From: Actinomycetota bacterium
GTDB lineage: Bacteria > Actinomycetota > Acidimicrobiia > Acidimicrobiales > Ilumatobacteraceae
Direction of reading: 5' to 3'
NCBI GenBank assembly: GCA_009726095.1
Contig: WLMZ01000018.1
Location: forward strand, 1-40,430
Length of the DNA: 40,430 bases
Positions within the stretch are counted from its first letter, which is position 1. Each line of letters opens with the position of its first letter. The notes beneath the pieces were generated by a model, which did not search any database, was not told the DNA's origin, and was given only the letters and a program-made list of their open reading frames with translations. The position numbers and the translations under genes are program-made. Of the stretch, positions 15,476 to 27,038 are shown in pieces.

Positions 15476-17164
15476 TTACGAGCGACCCGGCTTGGGGGCG
15501 GCCGATCGAGCAGACGCCTGTGTTGCAGGGCGCTTTGCCGGCGCAGGCTGAACCGGGGCAGGCTTGGGCGCCACTGGCTTGGTTGCGGGTCGATCGGCGG
15601 CTTTGGGTGGGCGGGCTGACGCGGCCGGCTGAGACCGACCAGCGGCCGGTGCGGGGGTCGCGGCCACGTTCGGTGCTGCGGCCTTCTTGGGCGCTGCAGC
15701 CTTCTTGGGCGCTGCATCCTTCTTGGGCGCTGCGGCCGTCGTGGGCCCTGCGACCTTGCCCGGCTGTGCGGCATTCCTGCGCCCGGCGGGCGTCTCGACC
15801 ACACCGCCAACAGCGGGCTTGGCCTTCGAAGCCGCCCGCTTCTCTGGCTCGGCCTTGCCAGCTGCGGACTTGGCTGCCGCTGGTTTGCCTGCGGGCTTGC
15901 CTGCCGCTGGCTTGCCTGCCGCTGGCTTGCCTGCGGGCTTGACTGCCGCTGGCTTGGTTGCTGTTGGCTTGGTTGCGGGCTTGGTTGCTGCGGGCTTGGT
16001 TGCTGCGGGCTTGGTTGCCGTTGGCTTGGTTGCTGACGTGGCTGCCGCTGGCTTGCGTTCGGCTGCGGCCTTGCCAACAGATCCTCGCCGCGTGGCCGTC
16101 GGTGATTGCAACGACTCGATCGCTGCCGTGGCGGCCTCGATCACGTTCGCCGCAACGACGGCCGTCAAGCCCGCCGCCTTCTTGGTGCCGCGCCGAGCGC
16201 GAGAAGGAGCCGGAGGGGCGATGTCGCCGGCCATCGCCGGAACCGCCAGGTCGATGCTGCGGCGCGCGCCGTTGAAGCTGTGCACGACGAGAGCCACGGT
16301 GTCACCCAGCGCCATCGCCTCACGGGCGCTGCGGGGCGCCGGATCAGCCATCAGGCGCAACGGGACATACCCGTGAGCATCGCCGATGAGCACATAGGCC
16401 CCATGCGATGAGTAGCTGTCAACGACGCCTTCCACCGTGGTGCCCACTGGGTGATGCTCCACGAACGACAGGAACGCCAGGAAGTCGTTGACCGCCTTCG
16501 GCACAGTCTGTCGCTCGCCCGCATGCCGTTCGCTCGTCTGCGCGCCAACCTCGTGGCGTTCGGCGGATGGTCGCTCGCCCGCACGCTTGGTTCCGGGCAT
16601 CACCGCACCTGGAGGGGCCGACTTCGGGATGGGCATGGGCGCATCAGCAGAGATCGACGGTGCGTCGATGGTCGACTTACTGCTCCGACGGCGACCGGGC
16701 GACTTCTCGACAACCTTTTGTTCTTTCACCGAGCGCCGGCTGACAGGCCCGCGTACCGGGGTACGGCTGACGAAGACCCAGCCCACATGAGGAACCGGCT
16801 TACCGCCGACCAGTCGGCCTTCGTCGAACAGCCACGCATACTCACCGTGAAACTCCTGGAAGCTGTCGTTGGACAGCACGGTTCCCTTCACCTTCTGGGC
16901 AATGCCCAAGATGAAGCCATCTCCCCGGCCCACGGCGCCGGCGGGCGGAGCAACGAAGGCGTTGGTCTCGATCTCCCGCTCAAACTCGGGGACTTCCTTG
17001 GGGTCGATGCGATGGCCGAATGTGGCATCGACGACAACGGTGATCAGCGCTTCGGGGTGATCGGCGCGGTACGCGTCGACTGCCTCGTTGAGTTGTTTGA
17101 GACTTGGCGCGGTTCGGCCCTCAGTGGCCAAATTGGAGCCGTCGACGATGACGTGTTGAGGCAT
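15476..17164 (-). CDS. NYN/Zc3h12a-like ribonuclease domain + S1-like domain + Lys/Ala/Pro-rich histone-H1-like tail
   Basis: 562 residues in three parts. Residues 1-135 match the Zc3h12a-like (Regnase) NYN/PIN nuclease fold: IVDGSN with Asp8, VVVDATFG with Asp46, RGDGFI with Asp82 and VLSNDSF with Asp100, the four acidic positions that bind metal in this fold. Residues 136-235 are a basic, disordered-looking linker with ERH/GER repeats. Residues 238-309 look like an S1/OB fold (VEGVVDSYSSHGAYVLI then GYVPL). Residues 364-562 are a low-complexity tail of KPAA, ATKP and APKK units, like histone H1 or HupB tails. Inference: an RNA-cleaving enzyme tethered to nucleic acid. The ATG at 17164 opens the first strand; upstream in-frame codons would run through the divergent HAD gene. 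Followed by exonuclease III 2 bases on. Confidence 0.85.
   Translation of the reverse strand: MPQHVIVDGSNLATEGRTAPSLKQLNEAVDAYRADHPEALITVVVDATFGHRIDPKEVPEFEREIETNAFVAPPAGAVGRGDGFILGIAQKVKGTVLSNDSFQEFHGEYAWLFDEGRLVGGKPVPHVGWVFVSRTPVRGPVSRRSVKEQKVVEKSPGRRRSSKSTIDAPSISADAPMPIPKSAPPGAVMPGTKRAGERPSAERHEVGAQTSERHAGERQTVPKAVNDFLAFLSFVEHHPVGTTVEGVVDSYSSHGAYVLIGDAHGYVPLRLMADPAPRSAREAMALGDTVALVVHSFNGARRSIDLAVPAMAGDIAPPAPSRARRGTKKAAGLTAVVAANVIEAATAAIESLQSPTATRRGSVGKAAAERKPAAATSATKPTATKPAATKPAATKPATKPTATKPAAVKPAGKPAAGKPAAGKPAGKPAAAKSAAGKAEPEKRAASKAKPAVGGVVETPAGRRNAAQPGKVAGPTTAAAPKKDAAPKKAAAPKKAAAPNVAATPAPAAGRSQPAASARPPKAADRPATKPVAPKPAPVQPAPAKRPATQASARSAAPKPGRS
15674..15735. repeat. 18-bp tandem repeats inside the NYN-S1 gene tail
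   Basis: About three and a half copies of an 18-bp unit (consensus GCTGCGGCCTTCTTGGGC on the plus strand) encode APKKAA units of the basic tail on the minus strand. In-phase, so copy number can change without a frameshift. Confidence 0.7.
15868..16053. repeat. 15-bp-periodic degenerate repeats inside the NYN-S1 gene tail
   Basis: Runs of GGCTTGCCTGCCGCT-like and GGCTTGGTTGCTGCG-like units, largely 15 bp long with 12-bp variants, encode AGKPA and ATKPA units. The phase is kept throughout, as expected for a selected protein repeat and not for intergenic satellite DNA. Confidence 0.7.
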
Positions 17165-17200
17165 AACACTGCCAGTCAAGCATCTGGGAGGCCCGACGCG

Positions 17201-17206
17201 TACGAT
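17201..17206 (+). promoter_or_regulatory. -10 box of a probable leaderless promoter for the HAD gene
   Basis: TACGAT, 6 bases, then GTG at 17213. It supports the GTG as start of the HAD gene. It lies in the 48-base divergent gap with the NYN-S1 gene. Confidence 0.5.
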
Positions 17207-17212
17207 CATCGC

Positions 17213-17854
17213 GTGTTCACTGCAGTCCTCTGGGATTTCGGCGGGGTCATCCTGTCGAGTCCGTTCGAAGCATTCAACCACTACGAGGCCACGGCCGACC
17301 TGCCGCGGGACTTCATCCGCTCGGTCAATGCCGCCAATCCCGACGCCAACGCCTGGGCCCGACTCGAACGCAACGAGCTCAGCCCCACCGAGTTCGACGA
17401 GGCCTTCGCCGCCGACTCGCGCGCACTCGGCCACGAGGTACGCGGCGCCGCAGTGCTGGCCCTGCTGGCTGGCGAGATCCGCCCGGCGATGGTTGCGGCC
17501 CTCGATGCCGTCAAAGCCGCAGGGTTCAAGACCGCCTGCCTCACCAACAACGTGGTGCCCCACGACGTGGAGTCTTCCGCCATCAGCACCGATCGTTCCA
17601 TCGCCCTCGCCGCAGTGATGGCGCGCTTCGACGCCATCGTCGAGAGCAGCAAGGTCGGCGTGCGCAAGCCCGAGCCCCGTTTCTATGAGATTGCCTGCGA
17701 ACTGCTCGGGGTACGCCCCGGCGACTGCATCTTCCTGGATGACCTCGGCATCAACCTCAAGCCCGCCGCAGCGATGGGCATGAAGACGATCAAGGTCGTC
17801 GATCCGGCCACGGCCCTCGCAGAACTCGCACAGGCCACCGGCCTCACGTTCTGA
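17213..17854 (+). CDS. HAD-IA family hydrolase
   Basis: 213 residues starting from GTG. Motif I is VLWDFGGVI with nucleophile Asp8; the second position of the usual DxD is Gly, as in the YihX/epoxide-hydrolase-N subgroup. Motif II is CLTNN near residue 106, motif III the Lys of GVRKPEPRFYE, and motif IV CIFLDDLGINL with its two Asp. The cap is a short alpha-helical insertion after motif I. The reaction is probably phosphate-ester hydrolysis, or a haloacid-type activity given the DFGG variant; no substrate can be named. It converges on kgd with 18 bases between the stops. Confidence 0.87.
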   Translation: MFTAVLWDFGGVILSSPFEAFNHYEATADLPRDFIRSVNAANPDANAWARLERNELSPTEFDEAFAADSRALGHEVRGAAVLALLAGEIRPAMVAALDAVKAAGFKTACLTNNVVPHDVESSAISTDRSIALAAVMARFDAIVESSKVGVRKPEPRFYEIACELLGVRPGDCIFLDDLGINLKPAAAMGMKTIKVVDPATALAELAQATGLTF

Positions 17855-17872
17855 ACTGGGGCGAGCCGCGGG

Positions 17873-21460
<3,588 letters not shown>

Positions 21461-21468
21461 CGGCACAG

Positions 21469-21474
21469 ATCGTA
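21469..21474 (-). promoter_or_regulatory. -10 box of a probable leaderless promoter for kgd
   Basis: TACGAT on the minus strand, 8 bases before the ATG at 21460. The alternative GTG at 21466 would lie only 2 bases from the box and could not be transcribed from it, which argues for the ATG. Confidence 0.45.
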
Positions 21475-21581
21475 GCCGTCAACACTCGCCGGGGCTGATC
21501 CCTTGGGCGTTGTCCACCCGACCCGCACCGAGCCAACGGCCCGAACACAGCCTGCCCGCTGGCGGTGAGACAAGCGCCACC

Positions 21582-21611
21582 TTGAATTTAACAAGCGACT
21601 GCTTATATAAT
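21582..21611 (+). promoter_or_regulatory. Near-consensus sigma-70-type promoter for the cupredoxin gene
   Basis: TTGAAT (21582-21587), an 18-base spacer, then a perfect TATAAT (21606-21611), 7 bases and the ATG at 21619. It is the best promoter in the window and again leaves no room for a ribosome binding site. The region is clearly A/T-richer than its surroundings. Confidence 0.75.
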
Positions 21612-21618
21612 CCGTTCC

Positions 21619-22035
21619 ATGACGTTCCGCCCGCTCACCCACACACCCCGTGCCGTCGTGGCCCGGACCCTCGTCGCCGGCCTTGCGGCACTGGCCTTCA
21701 CCGCCTGTTCCAGCAGTTCGTCCAGCAACGCAACCACCGCAACGGTGCCCGCCGACATCGGCCTCCATGTCATCGCCGGACCCGGCATCCGGTTCGACAC
21801 CGGCTCCTACACGGCCACAGCTGGAGAGGTGAAGGTGCTGTACACCAACAACGACAGCCAGCGACACACGTTGGCCATCATCGATCCCGCCGGCAAATCC
21901 CTGCCGGGCGAGTTGGAGGTCGCCAAGAGCGGCGCCACGGACACGGGCTCGTACACGCTCACACCCGGCACCTACAAGATCATCTGCACCGTGCCCGGCC
22001 ACACCAACATGAAGGCCACGCTCACCGTCAGCTAG
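21619..22035 (+). CDS. Cupredoxin-domain lipoprotein (type 1 copper)
   Basis: 138 residues. A basic N-terminus and hydrophobic segment lead to the lipobox LAFTAC with Cys30 as lipid anchor, then a Ser-rich spacer. The mature domain is a small cupredoxin: His83 in QRHTLAI, Cys123 and His128 in CTVPGH, and Met131 are spaced exactly as the ligands of a type 1 blue copper site. It would carry electrons on the outer face of the membrane. Small actinobacterial copper proteins of this kind occur near respiratory or nitrite/nitrous-oxide genes; here the neighbours are kgd and a molybdopterin oxidoreductase, so a role as electron carrier for the latter is possible but not shown. Transcribed from a strong leaderless promoter divergent from kgd. 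Confidence 0.88.
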   Translation: MTFRPLTHTPRAVVARTLVAGLAALAFTACSSSSSSNATTATVPADIGLHVIAGPGIRFDTGSYTATAGEVKVLYTNNDSQRHTLAIIDPAGKSLPGELEVAKSGATDTGSYTLTPGTYKIICTVPGHTNMKATLTVS

Positions 22036-22047
22036 GTCGCAGCGGCG

Positions 22048-24222
22048 TCAGCGTGAGTGCTCTCTCACGGCGCTCACGTGCACGGGGATGGCGCTCATCA
22101 CGGGCATGCCGGTGAACTTGTCGTACCCACTGTCGGTGTCGACCAGCATCGAGGTGGTCGAGCCGATGACCGACAACTCCCCCGGCTGATCTGGCACACC
22201 GCCCCACGCATGCGCCATCGAGACCGTGCCGGGGCGAACATCTTCGGCGCCTTTCACGATGGCCCGGATGGCTCCACGCGGTGACGCCAACTCCACGATG
22301 TCACCATCGACCACCCCCACGGCCACAAGGTCGCTCGGGTGCATGTGTGCGTAGTTGGTGCCCTCTTTGCGGCGCAGGTCGCCGAGCTCGCGACCGCTCG
22401 AGTTGAACACGCTCTTCAGCCGGCGACTGGTCATGCGGAACGTGTGCCGGTGCGGGTCGAACCCGGCAATCACCTGCGCGCTGGTGGCCTCGGCGAACAC
22501 CTCGGCGAGTTCTTCAGCGATGCCATCGGGCACCAGTTCGAGCCGGGCCGTCGCTGCCGGGTCGGCGTCTTCGACCACCGTTGCCAGTTCGGGGTACATG
22601 TGCCCGCCAGGATTGGCGCGCACCGTGGCGAAGGGGACCTTCGCGCGCGAATAGATGAGGTCGAGCACATCGTCGGCGGTCACATCGGCGCCCGGCTCGA
22701 TCGTGCCGCCGGGCAGGGTGATGGTGACGCCGAGCCTCGACGCGAGTTCCGTGTACACCTGCCATTCCTGGCGCATCTCTGGCGCCGGCTGCAGCACGGC
22801 CGGCGTGTAGTTGGTGTAGGCCTCGGCGAACCACCGGTCAATGGTGGTTGGCACGTCGGGCCGTTCCAGGCTGAGCGTGCTGGCGATCACGTAGTGCGCC
22901 AACTGCGCGGTGGCAGAGAGATGGGCGTCGACGACCACGTGCAGATCGAGCGATCGCAGCGCCTCGACGGTCTTGCGTTGATCGGGGAACGCCACCACCG
23001 GATTACCACCGATGGTCAGCAGCGCACGGATCTGCCCCTCGCCCTCCAGCAGGATCTCGTCGGGCAGCGTGCTGGTGGGCGGCTCGCCCCGGTGCGAGTA
23101 CAGGTTGCGCACGCGCTGCGGCGTGCCCTTGCTGAGGTACTGCGGCATCGGCGGGATGGCCTGGGCGCGTACGGCACCGGGAGGAGTGAGGACGCCGCCC
23201 GGGTTCAGCAGCGGCTCGCCGGCGCGCAGGTATCGACCGCACAAGGTGTTGAGGCAGACGCTGAGATGCTCGGTGAGCGTGCTGTGCGGCGCCATGTTCG
23301 GCCCGGTGCCGGTGCTGACCGATCCGGTGGGCCCCTGCGCGAACAGGCGCGCCGCCTCACGCACCTGATCGGTGGGCACACCTGCCCGGCGCTCGACATA
23401 GTCGGGCGTGAACGCATCGACAGCGGCGCGGAGTTCGTCGAGTCCGTTCACCCAGCGGCTCACGAAGTCGTGATCGATGGCGTCGTGCACCAAGATCTCG
23501 CGGATGATGCCGGCAAGCAACGTGGGGTCCTCGCCGGGCCGCACCTGCAAGAACAGGTCGGCGTAGTGCGCAAGCTCGGTGCGACGCGGATCGATCACGA
23601 TGAGCTGCAACCCGTTGGCCTTCGCGCGCCGTAACCGCACCAACGGATTGAAGCTGGGCAGCCCGCCCGGGAAGCTGTAGGTGCTGACCAGTGTGTTGCA
23701 GCCGATGACCATGGCCACGGCGCTGGATTCGAACGGCTGCACACCGGCCTGCCACGCACCATGGCGCATCGGTGCAACGAACTTCGCCGGCTGATCAATG
23801 CTGGCCGAGGTGTAGAAGCCGGGCGATCCGATGGCCTGGTGGAACGCCTTCGCAACGGGCAGTCCGGTGGCGTTCTGATACGCAGCGGTGCCGCAGTAGG
23901 TGGCCAGCACACGCGGGCCGTGACGTTCGATGAGGCCGGCGAGTTGATCGGCGATCTCGTCGAACGCGAGCGCCGTGGCGATGGGCTCGAACGCGCCGCC
24001 GTTGCGCTTCTGGCTGTGGTACAGACGACCATCGTGATGATGCTGGTCGCCGAGGTGTCGGCCCTTGATGCACGTGTAGCCCTCGTACATGGGGTCGTCG
24101 AGTACACCGCGCACCGAGACCACACGGTTGGCGGCGACGTCGACATCGACATCGATGGCGCATCCGGCATGACAGAACCGACAGAACGAGCGGCGCGTTT
24201 CGATGGTGGTCTCGGGCTCCAT
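22048..24222 (-). CDS. Molybdopterin-dependent oxidoreductase, formate dehydrogenase/nitrate reductase-like catalytic subunit
   Basis: 724 residues of the DMSO-reductase family. The N-terminal [4Fe-4S] site is Cys14, Cys17, Cys21 and Cys51 (CRFCHAGC, then CIKG). Further on are GTAAYQNATG, SASIDQPAKFVAP, IGCNTLVS, VIDPRRTELA for the molybdopterin-guanine dinucleotide, GPNMAPHS, a GNPVVAFPD strand, and the C-terminal molydopterin-binding domain with RKEGTNYAHMHP and HAWGGV. No Cys or selenocysteine is apparent where FDH and Nap bind Mo; Ser or Asp of SASIDQ is the nearest candidate. No Tat signal, no electron-transfer subunit gene adjacent. The start ATG at 24222 has GGGGAG 7 bases before it; an in-frame ORF extends upstream without support. 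Resembles orphan actinobacterial FDH-like proteins; substrate unknown. Confidence 0.87.
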   Translation of the reverse strand: MEPETTIETRRSFCRFCHAGCAIDVDVDVAANRVVSVRGVLDDPMYEGYTCIKGRHLGDQHHHDGRLYHSQKRNGGAFEPIATALAFDEIADQLAGLIERHGPRVLATYCGTAAYQNATGLPVAKAFHQAIGSPGFYTSASIDQPAKFVAPMRHGAWQAGVQPFESSAVAMVIGCNTLVSTYSFPGGLPSFNPLVRLRRAKANGLQLIVIDPRRTELAHYADLFLQVRPGEDPTLLAGIIREILVHDAIDHDFVSRWVNGLDELRAAVDAFTPDYVERRAGVPTDQVREAARLFAQGPTGSVSTGTGPNMAPHSTLTEHLSVCLNTLCGRYLRAGEPLLNPGGVLTPPGAVRAQAIPPMPQYLSKGTPQRVRNLYSHRGEPPTSTLPDEILLEGEGQIRALLTIGGNPVVAFPDQRKTVEALRSLDLHVVVDAHLSATAQLAHYVIASTLSLERPDVPTTIDRWFAEAYTNYTPAVLQPAPEMRQEWQVYTELASRLGVTITLPGGTIEPGADVTADDVLDLIYSRAKVPFATVRANPGGHMYPELATVVEDADPAATARLELVPDGIAEELAEVFAEATSAQVIAGFDPHRHTFRMTSRRLKSVFNSSGRELGDLRRKEGTNYAHMHPSDLVAVGVVDGDIVELASPRGAIRAIVKGAEDVRPGTVSMAHAWGGVPDQPGELSVIGSTTSMLVDTDSGYDKFTGMPVMSAIPVHVSAVREHSR

Positions 24223-24229
24223 GCAGCAA

Positions 24230-24235
24230 CTCCCC
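24230..24235 (-). promoter_or_regulatory. Shine-Dalgarno GGGGAG for the molybdopterin oxidoreductase gene
   Basis: GGGGAG on the minus strand, 7 bases before the ATG at 24222; supports that start and a transcript with a 5' leader. Confidence 0.6.
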
Positions 24236-24271
24236 ACAGTTCTGTTGTGGCGAACGGTAGTCGGCTGCCGA

Positions 24272-24279
24272 GCACGTGC
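24272..24279. repeat. 8-bp perfect palindrome GCACGTGC
   Basis: A short palindrome with CACGTG core about 50 bases upstream of the molybdopterin oxidoreductase start; a second CACGTG lies at 24304-24309. Possible regulator site; short enough to be chance. Confidence 0.3.
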
Positions 24280-24313
24280 ACGACGCAGAGTCGTCTCACC
24301 GACACGTGACGAA

Positions 24314-24354
24314 ACGACACTGCGTCGAAAACGACACTGCGTCGAAAACGACAC
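24314..24354. repeat. Tandem 17-bp direct repeats with internal dyad
   Basis: ACGACACTGCGTCGAAA occurs twice without gap (24314-24330 and 24331-24347) followed by a third partial copy ACGACAC (24348-24354). Across each junction lies GTCGAAAACGAC, a dyad with a 4-base AT centre. The repeats sit upstream of the molybdopterin oxidoreductase start and directly after the terminator hairpin of the upstream gene, where operators of that promoter are expected. Confidence 0.75.
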
Positions 24355-24356
24355 AA

Positions 24357-24374
24357 GCCGCCCCGGAGGGCGGC
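24357..24374 (-). terminator. Probable intrinsic terminator after the PuuD-like gene
   Basis: On the minus strand the transcript would read GCCGCCC, loop TCCG, GGGCGGC: a 7-bp GC-only stem closed by a UNCG-type tetraloop, followed by TTGTGTCGTTTT. It is 52 bases after the stop at 24426. The T-rich tract is interrupted, so Rho-independent strength may be moderate. Confidence 0.7.
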
Positions 24375-24425
24375 CCATGTTCACATCGTCGAGGCGAGCA
24401 GATCAGCGAAGCCGATCGGCCGACA

Positions 24426-25181
24426 TCACTTCTTGAGGATGATCTCGCTGAGGATCCACAGCGCGGCCCACAGACCGAAGGCGGTGATGATGGCGTTCTT
24501 GTGGCTCTCGTAGGACCACAGCAGCTTGTTGGTGTTGGCCTTGCCGCCGAGGATGCCGAGGCAGTTGAGCTCGAACAGGGCGATCAGCGCGAATGCAATC
24601 AACACGAAGGTCCAGCCCTTGCTGGCAGTGGCCTCGCTGAACACGCCGTAGAAGTGCGAGGTACCGACCATGAAGAACAGCATGCTCACCGAGAAGATGG
24701 TGTTCTGGCGGCTGGCCAAGAGGGCAGCGCGGCCGGCACCAGCAGCTGCCGGGTTGGCCTCGCCACCGGCGAGCACGTTGGCGGCGTTCGCGAGCACGAT
24801 CTTCTGGTTCTTCCAGATGACCATCCACACGTTGGCGCCCATCGTCAGGCCCAGCACCATTCCGACGAAGATCGACGAGTTCGGGCCAATGCCACCGGCG
24901 CTACCGTCGGCCATGAACTTCTTCATGTACTCCTTGGTGATCCCGATGATGATCAGGCCGGTGAGCATGGTGGCCACCGATGCCCAACGGAACCACCACA
25001 GGGCGCGGCGGGCGACCTTGTCGATGGCGATGTTGCGCGCCTTGCCTTCGTCACCGAATGCTGCAAACGCCGGCACCTGCACGAAGTTGAAGTAGTACAG
25101 CAAACCAATCCAGGTGATGCCGGCCAGGATGTGCAGCCAGCGAAAACCGAAAGTGAAACCCGACCGCGTAAGAAGCTCCAT
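24426..25181 (-). CDS. PuuD-like (urate oxidase N-terminal-type) membrane protein
   Basis: 251 residues with about six to seven membrane helices. The first, [21 protein letters not shown], with the RWLH and W-I-G pattern, resembles the membrane domain of PuuD, a membrane-bound urate hydroxylase/oxidase. Later conserved-looking elements are [37 protein letters not shown] and the C-terminal [14 protein letters not shown]. True PuuD has a cytochrome c domain after the membrane part; here the chain stops with the last helix, so the activity is doubtful. His and Trp residues inside helices could bind haem. The ATG at 25181 has AAGAGGGGG 8 bases upstream. It precedes the molybdopterin gene but a terminator lies between. 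Confidence 0.72.
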   Translation of the reverse strand: MELLTRSGFTFGFRWLHILAGITWIGLLYYFNFVQVPAFAAFGDEGKARNIAIDKVARRALWWFRWASVATMLTGLIIIGITKEYMKKFMADGSAGGIGPNSSIFVGMVLGLTMGANVWMVIWKNQKIVLANAANVLAGGEANPAAAGAGRAALLASRQNTIFSVSMLFFMVGTSHFYGVFSEATASKGWTFVLIAFALIALFELNCLGILGGKANTNKLLWSYESHKNAIITAFGLWAALWILSEIILKK

Positions 25182-25189
25182 CGGAGCGA

Positions 25190-25198
25190 CCCCCTCTT
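25190..25198 (-). promoter_or_regulatory. Shine-Dalgarno AAGAGGGGG for the PuuD-like gene
   Basis: Purine-rich site on the minus strand, 8 bases before the ATG at 25181. The rest of the 131-base divergent gap to ettA shows a possible minus-strand -10 (TACGTT) but nothing firm. Confidence 0.5.
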
Positions 25199-25296
25199 GT
25201 AGTGAAAACCAAACTGGATGCGAACGTAGCACCGTCGAGCCACAAGTCCGCGCACCGTGCTCCGACAGCGATCGGTCTGCGGGCGCCGACGACGGC

Positions 25297-25302
25297 TAGC
25301 CT
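25297..25302 (+). promoter_or_regulatory. Possible -10 box for ettA
   Basis: TAGCCT with 10 bases to the ATG at 25313 and no ribosome binding site; a leaderless or near-leaderless start is possible, with weaker support than at the other genes. Confidence 0.35.
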
Positions 25303-25312
25303 GATCGGCGCC

Positions 25313-26989
<1,677 letters not shown>

Positions 26990-27026
26990 GAGACACCGAG
27001 CGAGCGATGGCCCCGAATCACGATCC

Positions 27027-27032
27027 GAGGGG
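27027..27032 (+). promoter_or_regulatory. Shine-Dalgarno GAGGGG fixing the GTG start of the A-T-TE synthetase
   Basis: GAGGGG ends 6 bases before GTG 27039. The in-frame ATG 24 bases further on has no such site, so GTG is preferred. Confidence 0.65.
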
Positions 27033-27038
27033 TGCGTC

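Noticed and set aside
15674-16053. CRISPR-like repeat array
   Set aside because: Units are contiguous, have no unique spacers, keep the reading frame and encode a Lys/Ala/Pro tail.
21591-21605. Operator dyad AAGC-GACT-GCTT between the -35 and -10 of the cupredoxin promoter
   Set aside because: Only 4 paired bases on each side; indistinguishable from chance.
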